DNA of 64,000 bases from Craterostigma plantagineum (Eukaryota > Streptophyta > Magnoliopsida > Lamiales > Linderniaceae): the NCBI GenBank assembly GCA_027422505.1, contig JAPQWV010000403.1, positions 496,001 through 560,000 on the forward strand. Direction: 5' to 3'. The notes under the pieces are model-generated. The model did no database searches. It was not told where the DNA came from and worked only from the letters and a program-made list of their open reading frames with translations. Shown here piece by piece: positions 1 through 11,446 of the stretch. Made by a program: the position numbers and the translations under genes. Positions within the stretch are counted from its first letter, which is position 1, and each line of letters starts with the position of its first letter.

Positions 1-532
1 TCTCGATCGAGTCCTAAAATGTTAAATCGAATTTTTTTCCCCGAATCTTCGATCGTTCGAATTTATTTGTGTATGTAGTTTTCAGTATTTCGTATCGGAA
101 TTATATACATAGTTTTTTCTTTTTAAATTATTTTAAATATCATAAGGGCAAAATCGTCCCAGTCCTTTCGGGCAGTAACAAGTAAAAAGGGGCGGTGAAT
201 AGTATTTCCCTTGTTTTTATTTTAAAAAAATTACAGAAACTTTATGAGTTGAGATATTTTGTTCGGTTCTTATTGAACAATAATAGTAAGCAAAGAAGCT
301 TAGATTTCATCAAAACTCAATATTTACGCGTTATTATATATAAAACAATCATTTTCCGCTCACTTGCGGTAATTTTCAGGTTAGGGTTGTGTTTCGGGGA
401 AACGTTTGGGCAGAATAGAAAGCAGTATTATATTATATGGTCCGAGACAGAGATTCTTCACTTGTGTGGCATTGTAAATTAGATAATGAACTATTTGATT
501 TAATCAAAATTCACAATCTCGGCATTGATATG
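1..532. other. AT-rich sequence left of copia-1, no gene recognised
   Basis: No recognisable protein or RNA gene. A 95-codon open frame at 195-482 has low-complexity, lysine-, arginine- and phenylalanine-rich translation, begins at a GTG and shows no family motif, so it is not called. Positions 528-532 (ATATG) are the left target-site duplication of the adjacent copia element. Confidence 0.6.
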
Positions 533-727
533 TGTTATTTTTTGTAGTATACACATAGAGATAAAAAGAGAAATCTTGTATTTCATATATATTGTTTTTA
601 CAAATGAGAATGAACCCATTATATAGATTTATTTTCTAACTAGCCTTTGAAACAATAATTGATTAAGCTAACTAGCCGTTCTGATTTTGTGCCTTGATTG
701 GTGGAGTATTTTCTACCATCTTCAACA
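533..727 (-). repeat. copia-1 3' LTR
   Basis: On the minus strand it starts TGTTGAAG and ends AACA, the TG..CA ends of an LTR. It is 195 bp long and matches 3019-3213 except at 2 sites. The purine-rich tract immediately inside it (728-742, minus strand GAGGGGGAGTG) marks this copy as the 3' LTR. Confidence 0.95.
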
Positions 728-2621
728 CTCCCCCTCAAGTTGGGTTCACATATATTTATGGAGCCCAACTTGATCAAAAACCTTTCAAATAATTTTTGAT
801 CAACCGCCTTTGTAAAAATGTCTGCTAGCTGATTCTGGCTTTTGACAAACTGTGTCTCGATTTCTTTAGCTTGTACCTTTTCTCGAACGAAATGGCAATC
901 CACTTCAATGTGTTTTGTCCTCTCATGGAACACCGGGTTGGATGCTATGTGTCTCGCTGCATTATTGTCGCAAGATAATTGCATCGGTTCTTTGTGCTCT
1001 ATCTTCATGTCTTGTAATAGTTGTTTTATCCATATTAGCTCGCATGCTGTTGAAGCCATAGCCCGATATTCTGCTTCAGCACTTGATCTGGCTACGACTT
1101 TCTGTTTTTTGCTTTTCCATGTGACAAGGTTCCCTCCAACAAATGTGCAATAACCTGTCGTTGATCTTCTATCATAGCTTCCTGCCCAATCAGCGTCGGT
1201 GTAGCCAACAATGTCGTTTGTCTTATTTGGTCTCATCCAGATTCCACGTCCATGTGTCCCCTTTAGCTACCTTAAAATTCTGTCTATCGCTTCGAGATGA
1301 CTGGACCTAGGAGCCTGCATAAACTGACTGACACAACTAACAGCAAATGAAATGTCAGGCCGTGTAGCAGTCAGATATATAAGTTTTCCTACTTATCTTT
1401 GAAATCGACCGATGTCTTGCAGAGGTTCTCCGTCTTCTTGATTCAATTTTTTATTAGCGTCCATGGGAGTTTTAGAAGGTTTTACTCCCAACTTTCCAGT
1501 TTCTTTGAGTAAATCTAGGGTGTATTTTCTTTGGGAGAGAAATAAACCTTTTTTCTGAATGAGCGATTTCTATCCCTATATTTGAGGTGTCCCAAATATT
1601 TTATTTCAAACTTCAGTTTCAAGTATTTATGTTATTTATTTCTTCATTATTGTTTCCAGTTATAATTATGTCATCGACATATATTAAAATTATGATGATA
1701 GTTTTATTTTGATTTCTAACGAACATCGATGTATCAGCAGAGCTTTTATCAAATCCTCGTGCAAGAAGTGCATGACTTAATTTAGTATACCAAGCTCTTG
1801 GAGACTGTTTTAGACCGTAGATGGATTTATTGTGTTTACACACTAACATTTTGTTGTTTTCTTCAAGTTTATGCCCCGGAGGTAGGTTCATATAGATTTC
1901 TTCTTCTAGGTCTCCTTGTAAAAATGCATTTTTAACATCCATTTGAGATAAATTCCAACCGGAGTTTACAGCAACAGATAATAAGATTCTGATAGTATTC
2001 ATTTTGGCAACCGGAGCAAAGGTTTCCTCGTAATCTATGCCATAAGTCTGAGTGAAACCTTTTGCCACCAGTCTAGCTTTATATCTTTCTATAGTTCCAT
2101 TACTGTTAAATTTTATTTTGTAAACCCATTTACAACCGACAGGTTTTTTATCTTTTGGTAGTGGAACAATATCCCAAGTATGATTTTTTTCAAGTGCATC
2201 GACCTCTTCTTTCATGGCTTTACGCCAAATTGGTTGTTTAAGTGCTTCACTATAATTCACAGGTTCAACTTCTCTCTCTATAGTGATTAGAAAAACTCTG
2301 TGTTGAGACGATATCTTATTATATGAAAGATAATTTTGGATAGGGTACGTTATATATTTGTTACATAGTCATTGAATTTTGTTGGTCGCTTAGTTGGTCT
2401 AGTTGATCTTCTAATTACTTGATTTTCTCCCCTGAATACGATTCCATGTTTTCATTTATTGCCCCATCATTTGGGTCTTCTATTCTGGCATTATATTTAG
2501 GATTTGTCTCTTCAAGGAAAGTTAACTCGGGAAGAGGTATATTATTTTCATCCAAGATCTCCACTGCCTCATCTCTATCCTCATCGAAACTTTTTGTGCA
2601 CATGGATGTCACGGGTACCAC
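640..2621 (-). pseudogene. copia-1 pol remnant: reverse transcriptase and RNase H
   Basis: Reading right to left, 2415-2621 encodes the acidic linker that precedes reverse transcriptase in copia polyproteins. 1619-2260 encodes the polymerase, with the QMDVKNAFL and YVDD blocks (the second carries the catalytic aspartates). 640-1236 encodes the RNase H domain, with the TDADWAGS, SSAEAEYRA and ADIFTKA blocks. The part between polymerase and RNase H (about 1237-1618) has stops and frame changes, and the linker does not join the polymerase in frame. Integrase, protease and gag are absent. The frame runs into the 3' LTR. These family assignments are secure from the motifs; the protein is not expected to be functional. 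Confidence 0.9.
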
Positions 2622-3018
2622 GATGGATCTCGTATTAGGGCTTTCGGGGAGAACCCATCTGCAATCGAGGCAGCCGCTCTCTATTTCTTGATGGCTCGGA
2701 TCTGAGATTAGTTGGCCTTTGTTCCGGAATTTCTATCCGAATCAAAATTGAGAAATCAAGAAAAGGAAGTTTTCCAATCACTGACTCAATCGGAGATTAG
2801 TGATAGATGACAGTTTCGTTTGTTGTGTTGTAGTGTGTTTTGGATTCTCGAGGAGATAGAGACGCGGGGTTTTTGTGGCTTTTTACTTCCAACCATGGTG
2901 TGATTTCTAACAAGGTGTTAGGAAGGGTCTGTGTCTGTGGTTTTGACTGCCATGGTCGAGATCTCATCGAGACCTTTTCCTTTAGGTGCGTGTTTTAGCA
3001 ACGCCAGCTCTGATACCA

Positions 3019-3213
3019 TGTTATTTTTTGTAGTATACACATAGAGATAAAAAGAGAAATCTTGTATTTCATATATATTGTTTTTACAAATGAGAATGAA
3101 CCCATTATATAGATTTATTTTCTAACTAGCCGTTGAAACAATAATTGATTAAGCTAACTACCCGTTCTGATTTTGTGCCTTGATTGGTGGAGTATTTTCT
3201 ACCATCTTCAACA
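3019..3213 (-). repeat. copia-1 5' LTR
   Basis: 195-bp partner of 533-727. The primer-binding site lies directly inside at about 3003-3018 (minus strand TGGTATCAGAGCT), which makes this the 5' LTR of a minus-strand element. The ATATG target duplication follows at 3214-3218. Confidence 0.95.
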
Positions 3214-3218
3214 ATATG

Positions 3219-3761
3219 CGCTCACGGTAGGGTCAAAGTCAAACATTGGCGTTGTCACTTGGCAGTAGAGTAGAGTTGAATAAACGAGTCAATGTTAGGC
3301 GAATCTTCAAAACTCATGATTACATCATCAAATTGATATATGCATCGGTCTATAGTGGGTTTTTCTTATTCTTAATTTCTATTACCTATACGAATTAAAA
3401 TAATAATAGTAGTAATATGTAGTCCGAGAAAGATTAAATCTCGAGCTCACGCACACATCTTTTTCATATCAAAGTCCCGGACAAACTTTTCAATCCATTT
3501 GAGAGCAAACATGTGAGTTGAAAAAGGTGCCTATGTATTCTCTTCTTCGATGATTGTCGATTTTGTTTTCGTGCGGTAGTTCGATTCACAATGCATTTTC
3601 TTGGCTTCTTATGCATGCAAGGAAATCGCAGTACATGCAATTTGCCACATCATCATATAGTGAGTTATATTTGAGGTCACGATAATCATGACTCAAATTT
3701 CATATTAAACCAATTGAAGTGGTAATACAACTTTTGGACTTTTTTGCCAAAATGCATATAA
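3219..3761. other. spacer between copia-1 and copia-2, no gene recognised
   Basis: AT-rich sequence with no open frame of note and no terminal repeat that I could pair. It appears to be the old host or repeat sequence between two retroelements. Confidence 0.5.
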
Positions 3762-4226
3762 TGTTGGCGTGGCAGCGGACCCGGTCGAATAATATTGTGG
3801 CTAGTATTTGAGTAATTAAAGATAAAATTTGGACACCGAGATTTAACGTGGAAAACCCCAAAACAAATCGGGTAAAAACCATGGGCAAGGAAGAAGAATC
3901 CACTATAGGGGAAACATAGGAGTTACAACCGCTCGTACTACAAAGGAGAAAACCCTCAATATCTCTCTTTATAGTCGGAGAAAATATCCGACAAACTCTC
4001 TATTATTTTCCGTCTATTTTTTCTCTCACCCTAATCTCTCTCTTCGCTCTGTTTTTATTCTATCTGTGGGTGCATTTACTTTCGCTGCTTTGAGGACCTT
4101 TTATAGGCGAAGGATTAGATGTGAACCAATAAATAAAAGGTCATCAGCACACAAAGAATAATGGCGCCGAATTCTTTTCCTTCACATGAAAGGCTGTTGA
4201 CCATTCAAAGCCGTATTATGTCGACT
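3762..4226 (-). repeat. copia-2 3' LTR
   Basis: Positions 3762-3895 match 11311-11442, the truncated partner. On the minus strand the inner border is a purine tract (about CTTCAAGTGGGAG at 4227-4239), which sets the LTR start near 4226. The minus-strand 3' end reads ..GCCAACA. Length is about 465 bp; the inner border is good to a few bases. Confidence 0.8.
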
Positions 4227-4469
4227 CTCCCACTTGAAGATCTGATTGAGGATCAATTGGATCTGCACACCATTCTTTCTCCCTTGCCATTCATGGTGCT
4301 TACGTCTCCGCTAGGCCACTCGAGGAACGACACCAAACGAACTTGTCAGTGTTGACCGCTTTGTCAAATAATCTGCTAGGTTGTCTTTCGTATGAATTTT
4401 CGCATATCAACCGTGCCCTCTTCCATTTTCTCACGAACGAAGTGATACTGGACTCGTATGTGCTTTGAC

Positions 4470-7330
4470 CTAGAATGAAAAGCTGGATGGATTCCTTGCT
4501 AGATGCAAGGCACTCTGACTATCACAGAACAGAGGAATATTCTTCTGTTCGTGCCCGAGTTCCTCCATAATCATTTTCAACCAAACAGCCTCTTTACTTG
4601 CCTGCGTAGCTGCAACATATTCAGCTTCAGTTGTTGACGTTGCGACAACGGACTGAAGCTTCGATACCCAGCTTACGGCTCCGCCAGTAAGAGTGAACAC
4701 ATATCCCGTGGTAGATTTGCTCTTGTCAAGATCACCTGCATAATCAGAGTCAACATATTCTCTGACAGTAAAGTCTGCTCCTCCGTAACATAATGCAACA
4801 TCTGAGGTTCCTTTGATATATCGTAGGATCCTCTTCTCCGAGCTCCACTGCTCTTTACCCGGATTCGCCATGTACCGACTTACTACTCCCACTGCATGTG
4901 CAATGTCTGGTCGTGTACAAATCATCGCGAACATAAGACTTCCCACCGCTGATGCATATGATACTCGAGACATCTCCATCCTCCCTTCTTCACTGCTAGG
5001 ACTCATACTTGAGGATAGTTTCAAATTAACAAGAAGTGGGGTAGAAATTGGCTTACAATCTTGCATATTGAAATGTCGCAAGACCTTCCTCAGATAATTC
5101 TTCTGCGAAAGCCAAATCTTCTTGTTATTTCTGTCTCGGTAAATTTACATCCCTAGAATCTTGTTTTCTGGTCCCAAGTCCTTCCTTTCAAATTCCCTAG
5201 CCAACTGTGCCTTGAGTTGTTCAACACGATCTTTGTTGGGGCCTGCTACCAACATCTCGTCAACATACAACAGTAATATGATAAAATCATTTTCACCAAA
5301 CCTCTTGAAATATGCAAAGGGGTCTGTGTTTAATCTGTTGTATCCAAGGCTCATGATGAAGGAATCAAATCCCTTATACCAACACCTCGGCGCCTGTTTG
5401 AGACCGTATAGAGATTTGTTCAACCTGCAAACCAAGTTCCATTTTTCGTTATCTTCAAAACCTTCCGATTGGAGCATATAAATCTCTTCTTCAAGATCTC
5501 CATGAAGAAAAGCTGTCTTCACATCTAGCTGCTCTAGATGTAGCTCGAATGTAACACACATCGCCAGGAGTATACGAATCGTCAATCGAACCACCGGTGA
5601 TAATATCTCATTGAAGTCAATGCCTTCTTTTTTAGCGTAGCCTTTAACCACCAGTCGTACACAAAATCGCTCTACTTGATCATCGTTGTTAAAGACTCAT
5701 TTATTGCCGATTGACTTTCTGTCGTTCGGTAGTGGCACCAGCTCCCAAGTCTTATTTTGTAGAGCTTCCATTTCTGCTTGCATTGCCGCCAACCTCTGAC
5801 CTGCATCTGAACTATTCAGTGCTTCTTGAAGAGTTGATGGATCTCTGTCATCAGTTAGAAGACAGTATGCAACGTTGCTATCCATATCGTAATCTTCATG
5901 CCAGGATGGTGCGGCTCTTTTGTGTGTGCCCCTTCTAAGTTCTGGCTCTGAAGATTCGTTTGGCCCTTCCTCGTGCTCTGGTACTGCTTCAGAAGAATCT
6001 TGTTCCACGAACTTCCCTTTCACCTGAATCATCGTAGTTTTTGGGCTTTCCTTTGTAGTACTAACATTTTCTCTGATTAGTTTACCTTCTAAGAAAATAA
6101 CTTCCATGCAGATGACAACCTCGTGGGCACTGGAATCCCACAGGCGATACCCCTTCACACCATCAGCATACCCCAAGAAGAAACACTTTCTGAATTTCGG
6201 ATCCAGCTTCGTAGTTTCTTGGGCGTTGTACATCATGTACGCATGACTTCCAAATACATGGAGTTTGGAATAATCCACTGGCTTTTCGGTCCACATCTCC
6301 ATCGGCTTCTTCTGATCAATTGCCGTTGAAGGCGATCGATTGATCACGTAGCCGGTGGTGTTGACTGCTTCTGCACAGTATGATTTATCCAGACTTGCAC
6401 CTTCCAACATGGCTCTTGTTCTTTCCAACAGAGTCCTATTCATTCGCTCAGCTACTGCATTTTGTTGTGGAGTATACGCCGTAGTGAAGTGTCTTTTGAT
6501 GCCTTCCCTTTAGCAAAAGCTATCAAATTCCCCACCAGTATATTCTCGTCCATTATCTGTCCTCAAACACTTGATCTTCTTTCATGTATCAAGTTCGGCC
6601 CGAACCTTGAAATTCTTGAAGGTTGCAAACACATCCCCCTTGCTCTTGATGATATACACCCAACATCTCGTGGAGTAATCGTCGATGAAAGACACGAAGT
6701 ACTTCCCTCCTCGGGATGAAACCGATGACTGCCATATATCAGAGTGAACCAATTCTAGAATATCGTTGCTTCTAGAATTTGATGTGTTGAATTGTAGCCG
6801 ATGCTGCTTGTTTGCTACGCAATTATCACAGAACGGTAGTGATACCTTCGTGAGACTCGGTAGTAGATTTTGCCTCCAACGAATTTTCATGCCTTGTTCT
6901 GACATATGCCCGAGCTTCTGATGCCAAAGCATAGTAGATCTTTCGCTTGAATTTCCTGAAGCCATATACGCTTCCTCTTCTTCACTTTCTCTCCCAACAG
7001 CATATACAAATTTGCAACGACCTTTTCACCTTTCATGACTACAAGTGCTCCGCGGAATATTTTTATTACTCCTCCCTGAACTTAGATTTCACAACCAAGA
7101 TCATCGAGCTGTCCCACAGACAATAAATTATTCTTCAGACCTTCCACGTGCCGCACTCCTTGTGAACTGTACCGTCGTTCAACTTCAACCTCACGGCTCC
7201 AACGCCTACGATCTTTAAGGCATTATCTTCACAACTGTACACAGATCCTCCTAAGATAGGTTCGTAGTGGTTGAACCAGTCTCTTCGAGAGGTTATATGA
7301 TAAGTTGCGCCTGAGTCAAGAAGTCATATC
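4470..7330 (-). pseudogene. copia-2 pol (PR-INT-RT-RH), broken
   Basis: Right to left: the protease has DSGATYHIT near 7318. The integrase zinc finger at 6582-6965 has the H-x3-H..C-x2-C pattern (WHQKLGHM .. FCDNCVANK), followed by a core and the MNRTLLERTRAMLEGA and FFLGYADGVKGYRLW blocks at 5697-6443. The reverse transcriptase lies at 5145-5651. The RNase H lies at 4470-5081, with SDYAGD and TTEAEYVA. Stops and frameshifts separate each block. The polymerase active site reads YVDE instead of YVDD, a change that by itself should impair catalysis. The element is a relic and shows no sign of selection on its frame. Confidence 0.9.
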
Positions 7331-7787
7331 TCGTCGTACGCCTTCCTGCTCTCCGTTGAGATAGCTGCTTCGCTACACAATACGTCTCCATGTGACGCGT
7401 TTGCCAGATTTCCTTGAAGATTGGAGTTCTTTAGGCTCCAACAATCCTTCTTCAAGTGACCCTTCTTTCCACAATGGTAGCATTTCATATCCTTCTGGTT
7501 ACTTCTTGATTTCCCCTGCCTGGAGTGTGACTTCCACTTGAACCACGTTCCGTTGATCTCCCTCTCATCACCGTCAAAGCTTCGACCTGTTGAGCGCATG
7601 CTTGCTGGTCCTCCTTGTTCTTTCGCCAATTTTTTTCTTCGACAATTGCAGCTGCGATGTTATTGAAGACCAGATCTTTCGCATTGTTCGTCAAGTTGAT
7701 GCTGAGTTGATCATACGAATCAGGCAGACTTTGAAGTAGAATTTCCGCACGTTCTTTAGCCTCTGTTTTATACCCCAACGAGGTTAG
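7324..7787 (-). pseudogene. copia-2 gag, C-terminal part with zinc knuckle
   Basis: Encodes the Gag stretch LTSLGYKTEAKERAEILLQS and a nucleocapsid CCHC knuckle CYHCGKKGHLKKDC (about 7450-7490). Its N-terminal part lies beyond the hAT insertion at 10742-11113. The two parts join at the target duplication (7788-7795 and 10734-10741). A frame change occurs between the Gag core and the knuckle. Confidence 0.88.
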
Positions 7788-7814
7788 CTGGGAATAGACC
7801 TGGGTTTTGGGCCG

Positions 7815-8012
7815 GGCCAACCCGGAACCGGCCCAAAACCGGTCCATTAATCCGGCCCAGAACCGGAACCGGTAGATCCGATTCTGGAACCGGAAACCGG
7901 CCCAGTTAAACTGAACTGGGCCGGTTAGCGGGCCGTGGAACCGCGGATTACCGGTTTCGGTTCCCGGATCTGGTTCCGTGATTCCGGTTCCGATTCCGGT
8001 TCCGGGCCAACG
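7815..8012. repeat. left subterminal GGAACCGG repeats of the hAT element
   Basis: About a dozen copies of the palindromic unit GGAACCGG / CCGGTTCC in under 200 bp. They are mirrored at the other end (10553-10720). In Ac/Ds-type elements, clustered subterminal repeats are transposase-binding sites; that role is inferred here. Confidence 0.8.
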
Positions 8013-8275
8013 GCCACTTTAATTTTCTTTTTTAATTCTTTAAACCCTGAAAATTACCATTATACCCCCGAACGAAAAATCTATAAATACCACCTCATTT
8101 TAACCATTTTAACTCACAACTACATTCAAATCTCTTCCACTCTCTCTCAAAAAGCTCTCAAAAAATCATCGTCATATTGATATTTAATATTATTAACAAT
8201 AATAATTATTTTATTTACACTACACTACACACACACTACTTATTATTACAATAATTGAATTATTATTTTACACAA

Positions 8276-10317
8276 ATGGCGTCGTCATCGAGAAATCCTA
8301 ACCCTCGTGACGAAGATGTTTTTATGGTTTTAGGTCACGCCGATACATTTCGGGGAAATGCCGACACCGGCGAGGAGGAGACCGATGTACCGAATACGAC
8401 GGAGGCGACCAACGAGGGACCGAGCCAAGCTTCTACAGCGACGACAAAAAGGAAGCAATAACCGCGTGGTCGGCGGTCTAAGGTATGAAATTTTTTCTAC
8501 TTAGAAATGGATAAAAATACTTATTGCAAAATGTGCCGCCACCCCTACACAATTAAGACCGGACCGAATCAAGGTGGGACGGGCTCGATGAAACAACACC
8601 TGCAGAGGGCACATAACTTCGGGGACGATCTAGAGCCGGTAGGAAACGAACCCCGACAACAACAAATAAATGTAAGTACGGATAAGAATTTTATTATTAA
8701 TAAGGAAATTTCTAAGAAAGCCTTAGTTAAATTCGTATATTGTGTGAAGAACCCTTTTGCATTGCGGAAAGTGAAGGGTTTATCGAATTTACTAGTACGA
8801 TACAACCCGGATTCCATAACGTGACCCGTAAAACCCTTAGGAAATATGTCTTAGAAACTTTTAAGGAATATCAGTCTAGCTTAATTAGTCATTTAGCCAA
8901 TATTTCGTGTAGGATTAGTTTGACTACCGATATTTGGACTAACATTACGTCGCAATCTTATTTAGTCGTCACCGCCCATTGGATAAATGAAACATGGACT
9001 ATGCAAAAACGTATTCTTTCCCTAGATCCCCTAGATTCGCAACATAACGCCACTACGATATCGAACTATGTGTTGAATGTCATTAATAAATATTGTATTC
9101 AAGATAAAATTATGTCTATTACCTTAGATAATGCTCGCGCGAACAACGTAGCGATAGGGATCCTTCGTAGACATCTTAGGTTACCCTTAGACGGTTGATT
9201 ATTACATGCTAGGTGTGCTTGCCATATTATTAACTTGTGTGTGCAATGTGCTTTTGACGAGATTTTGGGAGATATTGGAGAAAAATTTAAGGTGATAGGT
9301 AAGTTACTTCGGGACGCCGCTACGGAACGTCGTGGAAGCTAACCGTCCTTGCCGCCGGCCTCACATACAAGAAGTTCTGTTGCCAGTCCCGACTAGGTGG
9401 AATTCGTTGTACCACCTCCTCAGCACCTTCATGCGCTACAAGGACTTGTTGACGCCTTTTTGGAACGAGGTCGCAGTCGGCAACACGTCCAGGTATGAAT
9501 TACGACAAACTGATTGGGATATTGCAGGTTTGGTCGTGTCCATACTTGAAGTGTTTGCCGAGGCTACGGAGAAATTTTTCGGAGTTCACTACCCGACGTC
9601 CCCATTGTTCGTCTCGAACCTCTTCGCGATGTGCTTCGTGGAGTATCGCAACAGTCCATACTTGGTTTGTCGGCCTTACTCGACCCTAGTTGCGGTGTTG
9701 ATACATTTGATATTTTTTTCGAATATTATGCTCAGTTTCTTGGAAAGAAAGTGGACGACCAAAAGGCGTCAATACACGATTCTCTCCAAGAACCTTTTTC
9801 TATTTATGCAGCTGAGCAGGGACATAGTGTGGAGCAACCCGTACCAGGGAGCGAAGCCGGTTCGTCGGAAGGAGGCGGCGGCGCAATGGAACTACTACGG
9901 AGATTGAAGGCACAAAAGACGAAGACCAAAACGCTTGCGTCGGGGTCGAACACGAATGAGATCCAGCTCTACCTCAGCCACAACTTCCAGACTCCTGAAG
10001 ACTTCGACGTTTTGGCCTGGTGGAAGTCGAACGCGACTCTCTATCCGATCCTATCCGCCGTCGCTCGAGACGTTTTAGCCGTGCAAGCGTCTAGTGTCGC
10101 TTCCGAGTCCGCCTTCTCTACATCCGGGCGAATTATCGGCGACCGACGTGCGAGCCTTATCCCGACTTCCCTCGCCATGCTAACCTTATTGAAGGATTGG
10201 TATTTGGCCGAATCGAAGAATCGACGGGAGAACGCCATCGACGAGTTCCGTTCTTCCAGTTCGGACGAAGACGAAGAGGCGTCTAATATAGTTTTAATTA
10301 ATAGTGAATTCGAATAA
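8276..10317 (+). pseudogene. hAT transposase, decayed
   Basis: The start ATG is at 8276. Domains in order: an acidic N-terminus; a BED zinc finger at about 8515-8615 (YCKMCRHPY .. MKQHLQRAH, C-x2-C then H-x4-H); the central RNase-H-like catalytic region (TTDIWTN, TLDNARANN, then ..HARCACHIINLCVQ at about 9200-9245); and the C-terminal dimerisation region (9980-10200, with SESAFSTSGRIIGDRRASL). In-frame stops lie at 8459-8461, 8486-8488 (where a Trp is expected) and 9196-9198. Frame changes lie near 8735-8745, 9330 and 9660. At least two of the stops look like C-to-T or G-to-A changes, typical of decay of methylated transposons. There is no intact product. Confidence 0.88.
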
Positions 10318-10552
10318 TAAATTGAATTTTTATATTTCGAATATTTTTTTCCTTTTTTGTAAGTTTTAGATTTAGGTATTTTTTCTTTCTTTTATGTTTT
10401 TATTTGTATTTTTTATGTAGTTTTTTTTTATTTTTTTGTAATTTTCTTATCTTTTTTTTTGTTTTGTTTTTGTTGGAATAAAAATTTTTGGATATTTTCT
10501 AAAGAATTTTTTCAAAGTAAAAAAAAACAAAAAAAAATAAAAAAAGTCAATG

Positions 10553-10720
10553 GGCCGGTTCCGGTTTCGGAACCGGAACCGGCCCAATAGAGGCTCGGGG
10601 GATCTTAGTGTGGTTCTGGGCCGGTCCCGGGAAAATGGTCCCGGAACCGGAACCGGAACCACGGCGGAACCGGTTCAACCGGAACCGGTGGAACCGGCCT
10701 GGAACCGGCCCAATCCGGCC
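10553..10720. repeat. right subterminal GGAACCGG repeats of the hAT element
   Basis: Dense GGAACCGG/CCGGTTCC units matching those at the left end, immediately inside the right terminal inverted repeat. Their strong self-complementarity could also let the two ends pair. Confidence 0.8.
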
Positions 10721-10741
10721 CAAAGCCTAGGTCCTGGGAAA

Positions 10742-11113
10742 ATAGAGTATTCAAGACGTTGAGATGCTCTGTCATGGAAGTAGATTCAGACATTCTCAAG
10801 GTGAACAATTTTCTCTTCAAGAAAATTTTGTTGTGTAACGACGTCGGCTCGTACAGATTGGTTCGGCGGTCCCATATCTCCTTTGCCGTTTTCTTTTCTT
10901 CGACACTGGACAATATCTCATCTGCTAGTGCCAGATGGAGATTCGCAACAGCGCTCCCGTTCATCTCGTTCCATTTTTCTCATCTGTCAGTGTGGCTGGT
11001 TTTCCATCGATAGCCTCCAGACAGCCGTCTTTCTGCAAGATCTCCTTTATCTTTAATTTTCACAGTGAGAAATTTCTCCCGTTGAACTTTTCAATATCGA
11101 ATTTCGCCGCCAT
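10742..11113 (-). pseudogene. copia-2 gag, N-terminal part
   Basis: Starts at a minus-strand ATG at 11113 and encodes the usual copia Gag opening, an MAAKFDIEKFNG-type start, then LHLALADEILSSVEEKKTAK and the ..NLYEPTSLHNKIFLKRKL region. A TGA replaces the expected tryptophan shortly after the start, and a single-base frameshift lies near 10970. The frame stops where the hAT element interrupts it at 10741. Confidence 0.85.
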
Positions 11114-11310
11114 AATTTCTGCTCACTCGTGAGTGATACCTCCGACGGGGTTGCAGCAGATAATTATTGAACTCGTACCGGCTTTTTCGTCACCGTAACA
11201 AGGGCAGTATAATATCTATTATTTTCTGATGTGGAGGGTCCACGTTAGTGGCAACCACAGAGCATACGATAAATAGATATATAAAACCCAAGCTAGGCTC
11301 GGATACCAAT

Positions 11311-11442
11311 TGTTGACGTGGCAGCGGACCAGGTCAAATAATATTGCGACTAGTATTTGAGTAATTAAAGATAAAATTTGGACATCGAGATTTAACGTGA
11401 AAAACCCCAAAACAAATCGGAGTAAAAACCACGGGCAAGGAA
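11311..11442 (-). repeat. copia-2 5' LTR, truncated to 132 bp
   Basis: It matches the first 134 bp of the left LTR from TGTTG(A/G)CGTGGCAGCGGAC onward, then stops at 11442, where a gypsy-type LTR fragment begins. The remaining 330 bp or so of LTR are not found at the far side of that fragment, so the loss was a deletion or rearrangement rather than a simple interruption. Confidence 0.85.
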
Positions 11443-11446
11443 ATAA

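Larger units (their letters stand above)
533..3213 (-). mobile_element. Ty1/copia LTR retrotransposon copia-1, internally deleted, young
   Basis: The element has two 195-bp direct LTRs (533-727 and 3019-3213) that differ at only 2 positions. It is flanked by a perfect 5-bp target-site duplication ATATG (528-532 and 3214-3218). On the minus strand the 5' LTR (right side) is followed by a primer-binding site reading TGGTATCAGAGC, which pairs with initiator tRNA-Met, and the 3' LTR is preceded by a purine tract (728-742). The body is only about 2.3 kb. Reverse transcriptase and RNase H remain, but gag, protease and nearly all integrase are missing, so the copy cannot move alone. Two LTR differences in 195 bp indicate a recent insertion compared with its neighbours. 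The element was probably already deleted when it moved, since both ends are perfect. Confidence 0.95.
7796..10733 (+). mobile_element. hAT DNA transposon inserted in copia-2 gag
   Basis: 2,938 bp. The termini are inverted repeats: left AGACCTGGGTTTTGGGCCGG, right complement GACCTAGGCTTTGGGCCGG. It is flanked by 8-bp target duplications CTGGGAAT (7788-7795) and CTGGGAAA (10734-10741), with one mismatch. Both are copies of the Gag codons they interrupt, which proves the insertion is younger than copia-2. An 8-bp duplication, a BED finger and a C-terminal dimerisation domain assign it to the hAT superfamily. Both subterminal regions are packed with GGAACCGG-type repeats. It carries a TATA-like CTATAAATAC at 8081-8090 upstream of the transposase. 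Confidence 0.93.
3762..11442 (-). mobile_element. Ty1/copia retrotransposon copia-2, split by a hAT insertion
   Basis: This is a nearly complete but mutated copia element. The left (3') LTR spans about 3762-4226. The right (5') LTR starts at 11311 and is cut off at 11442 after about 132 bp. A primer-binding-like site (minus strand TTGGTATCCGAGCC) abuts the right LTR at 11294-11310. Domains run right to left: gag (11113 to 10742, then 7787 to 7324), protease (about 7330-7130), integrase (6965 to 5697), reverse transcriptase (5651-5145), RNase H (5081-4470). The order PR-INT-RT-RH defines copia. The LTR stretches shared between the two ends show roughly 8-10 differences in 132 bp, mostly transitions, so this copy is clearly older than copia-1. 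The hAT element at 7796-10733 inserted into gag later. Confidence 0.92.

Noticed and set aside
195..482. 95-codon open frame near the left edge
   Set aside because: Begins at GTG, low-complexity product, no motif, no promoter or neighbour to support it.
842..1153. Plus-strand open frame over copia-1 RNase H
   Set aside because: Exact antisense of the RNase H frame, which carries the conserved residues.
8507..8824. Intron between 8459 and 8507 in the hAT transposase instead of stops
   Set aside because: The frame continues through both stops with family-like residues (RGRRSKV, NFFYLEMDKN), and one stop stands where Trp is expected, so nonsense mutations are the better explanation.
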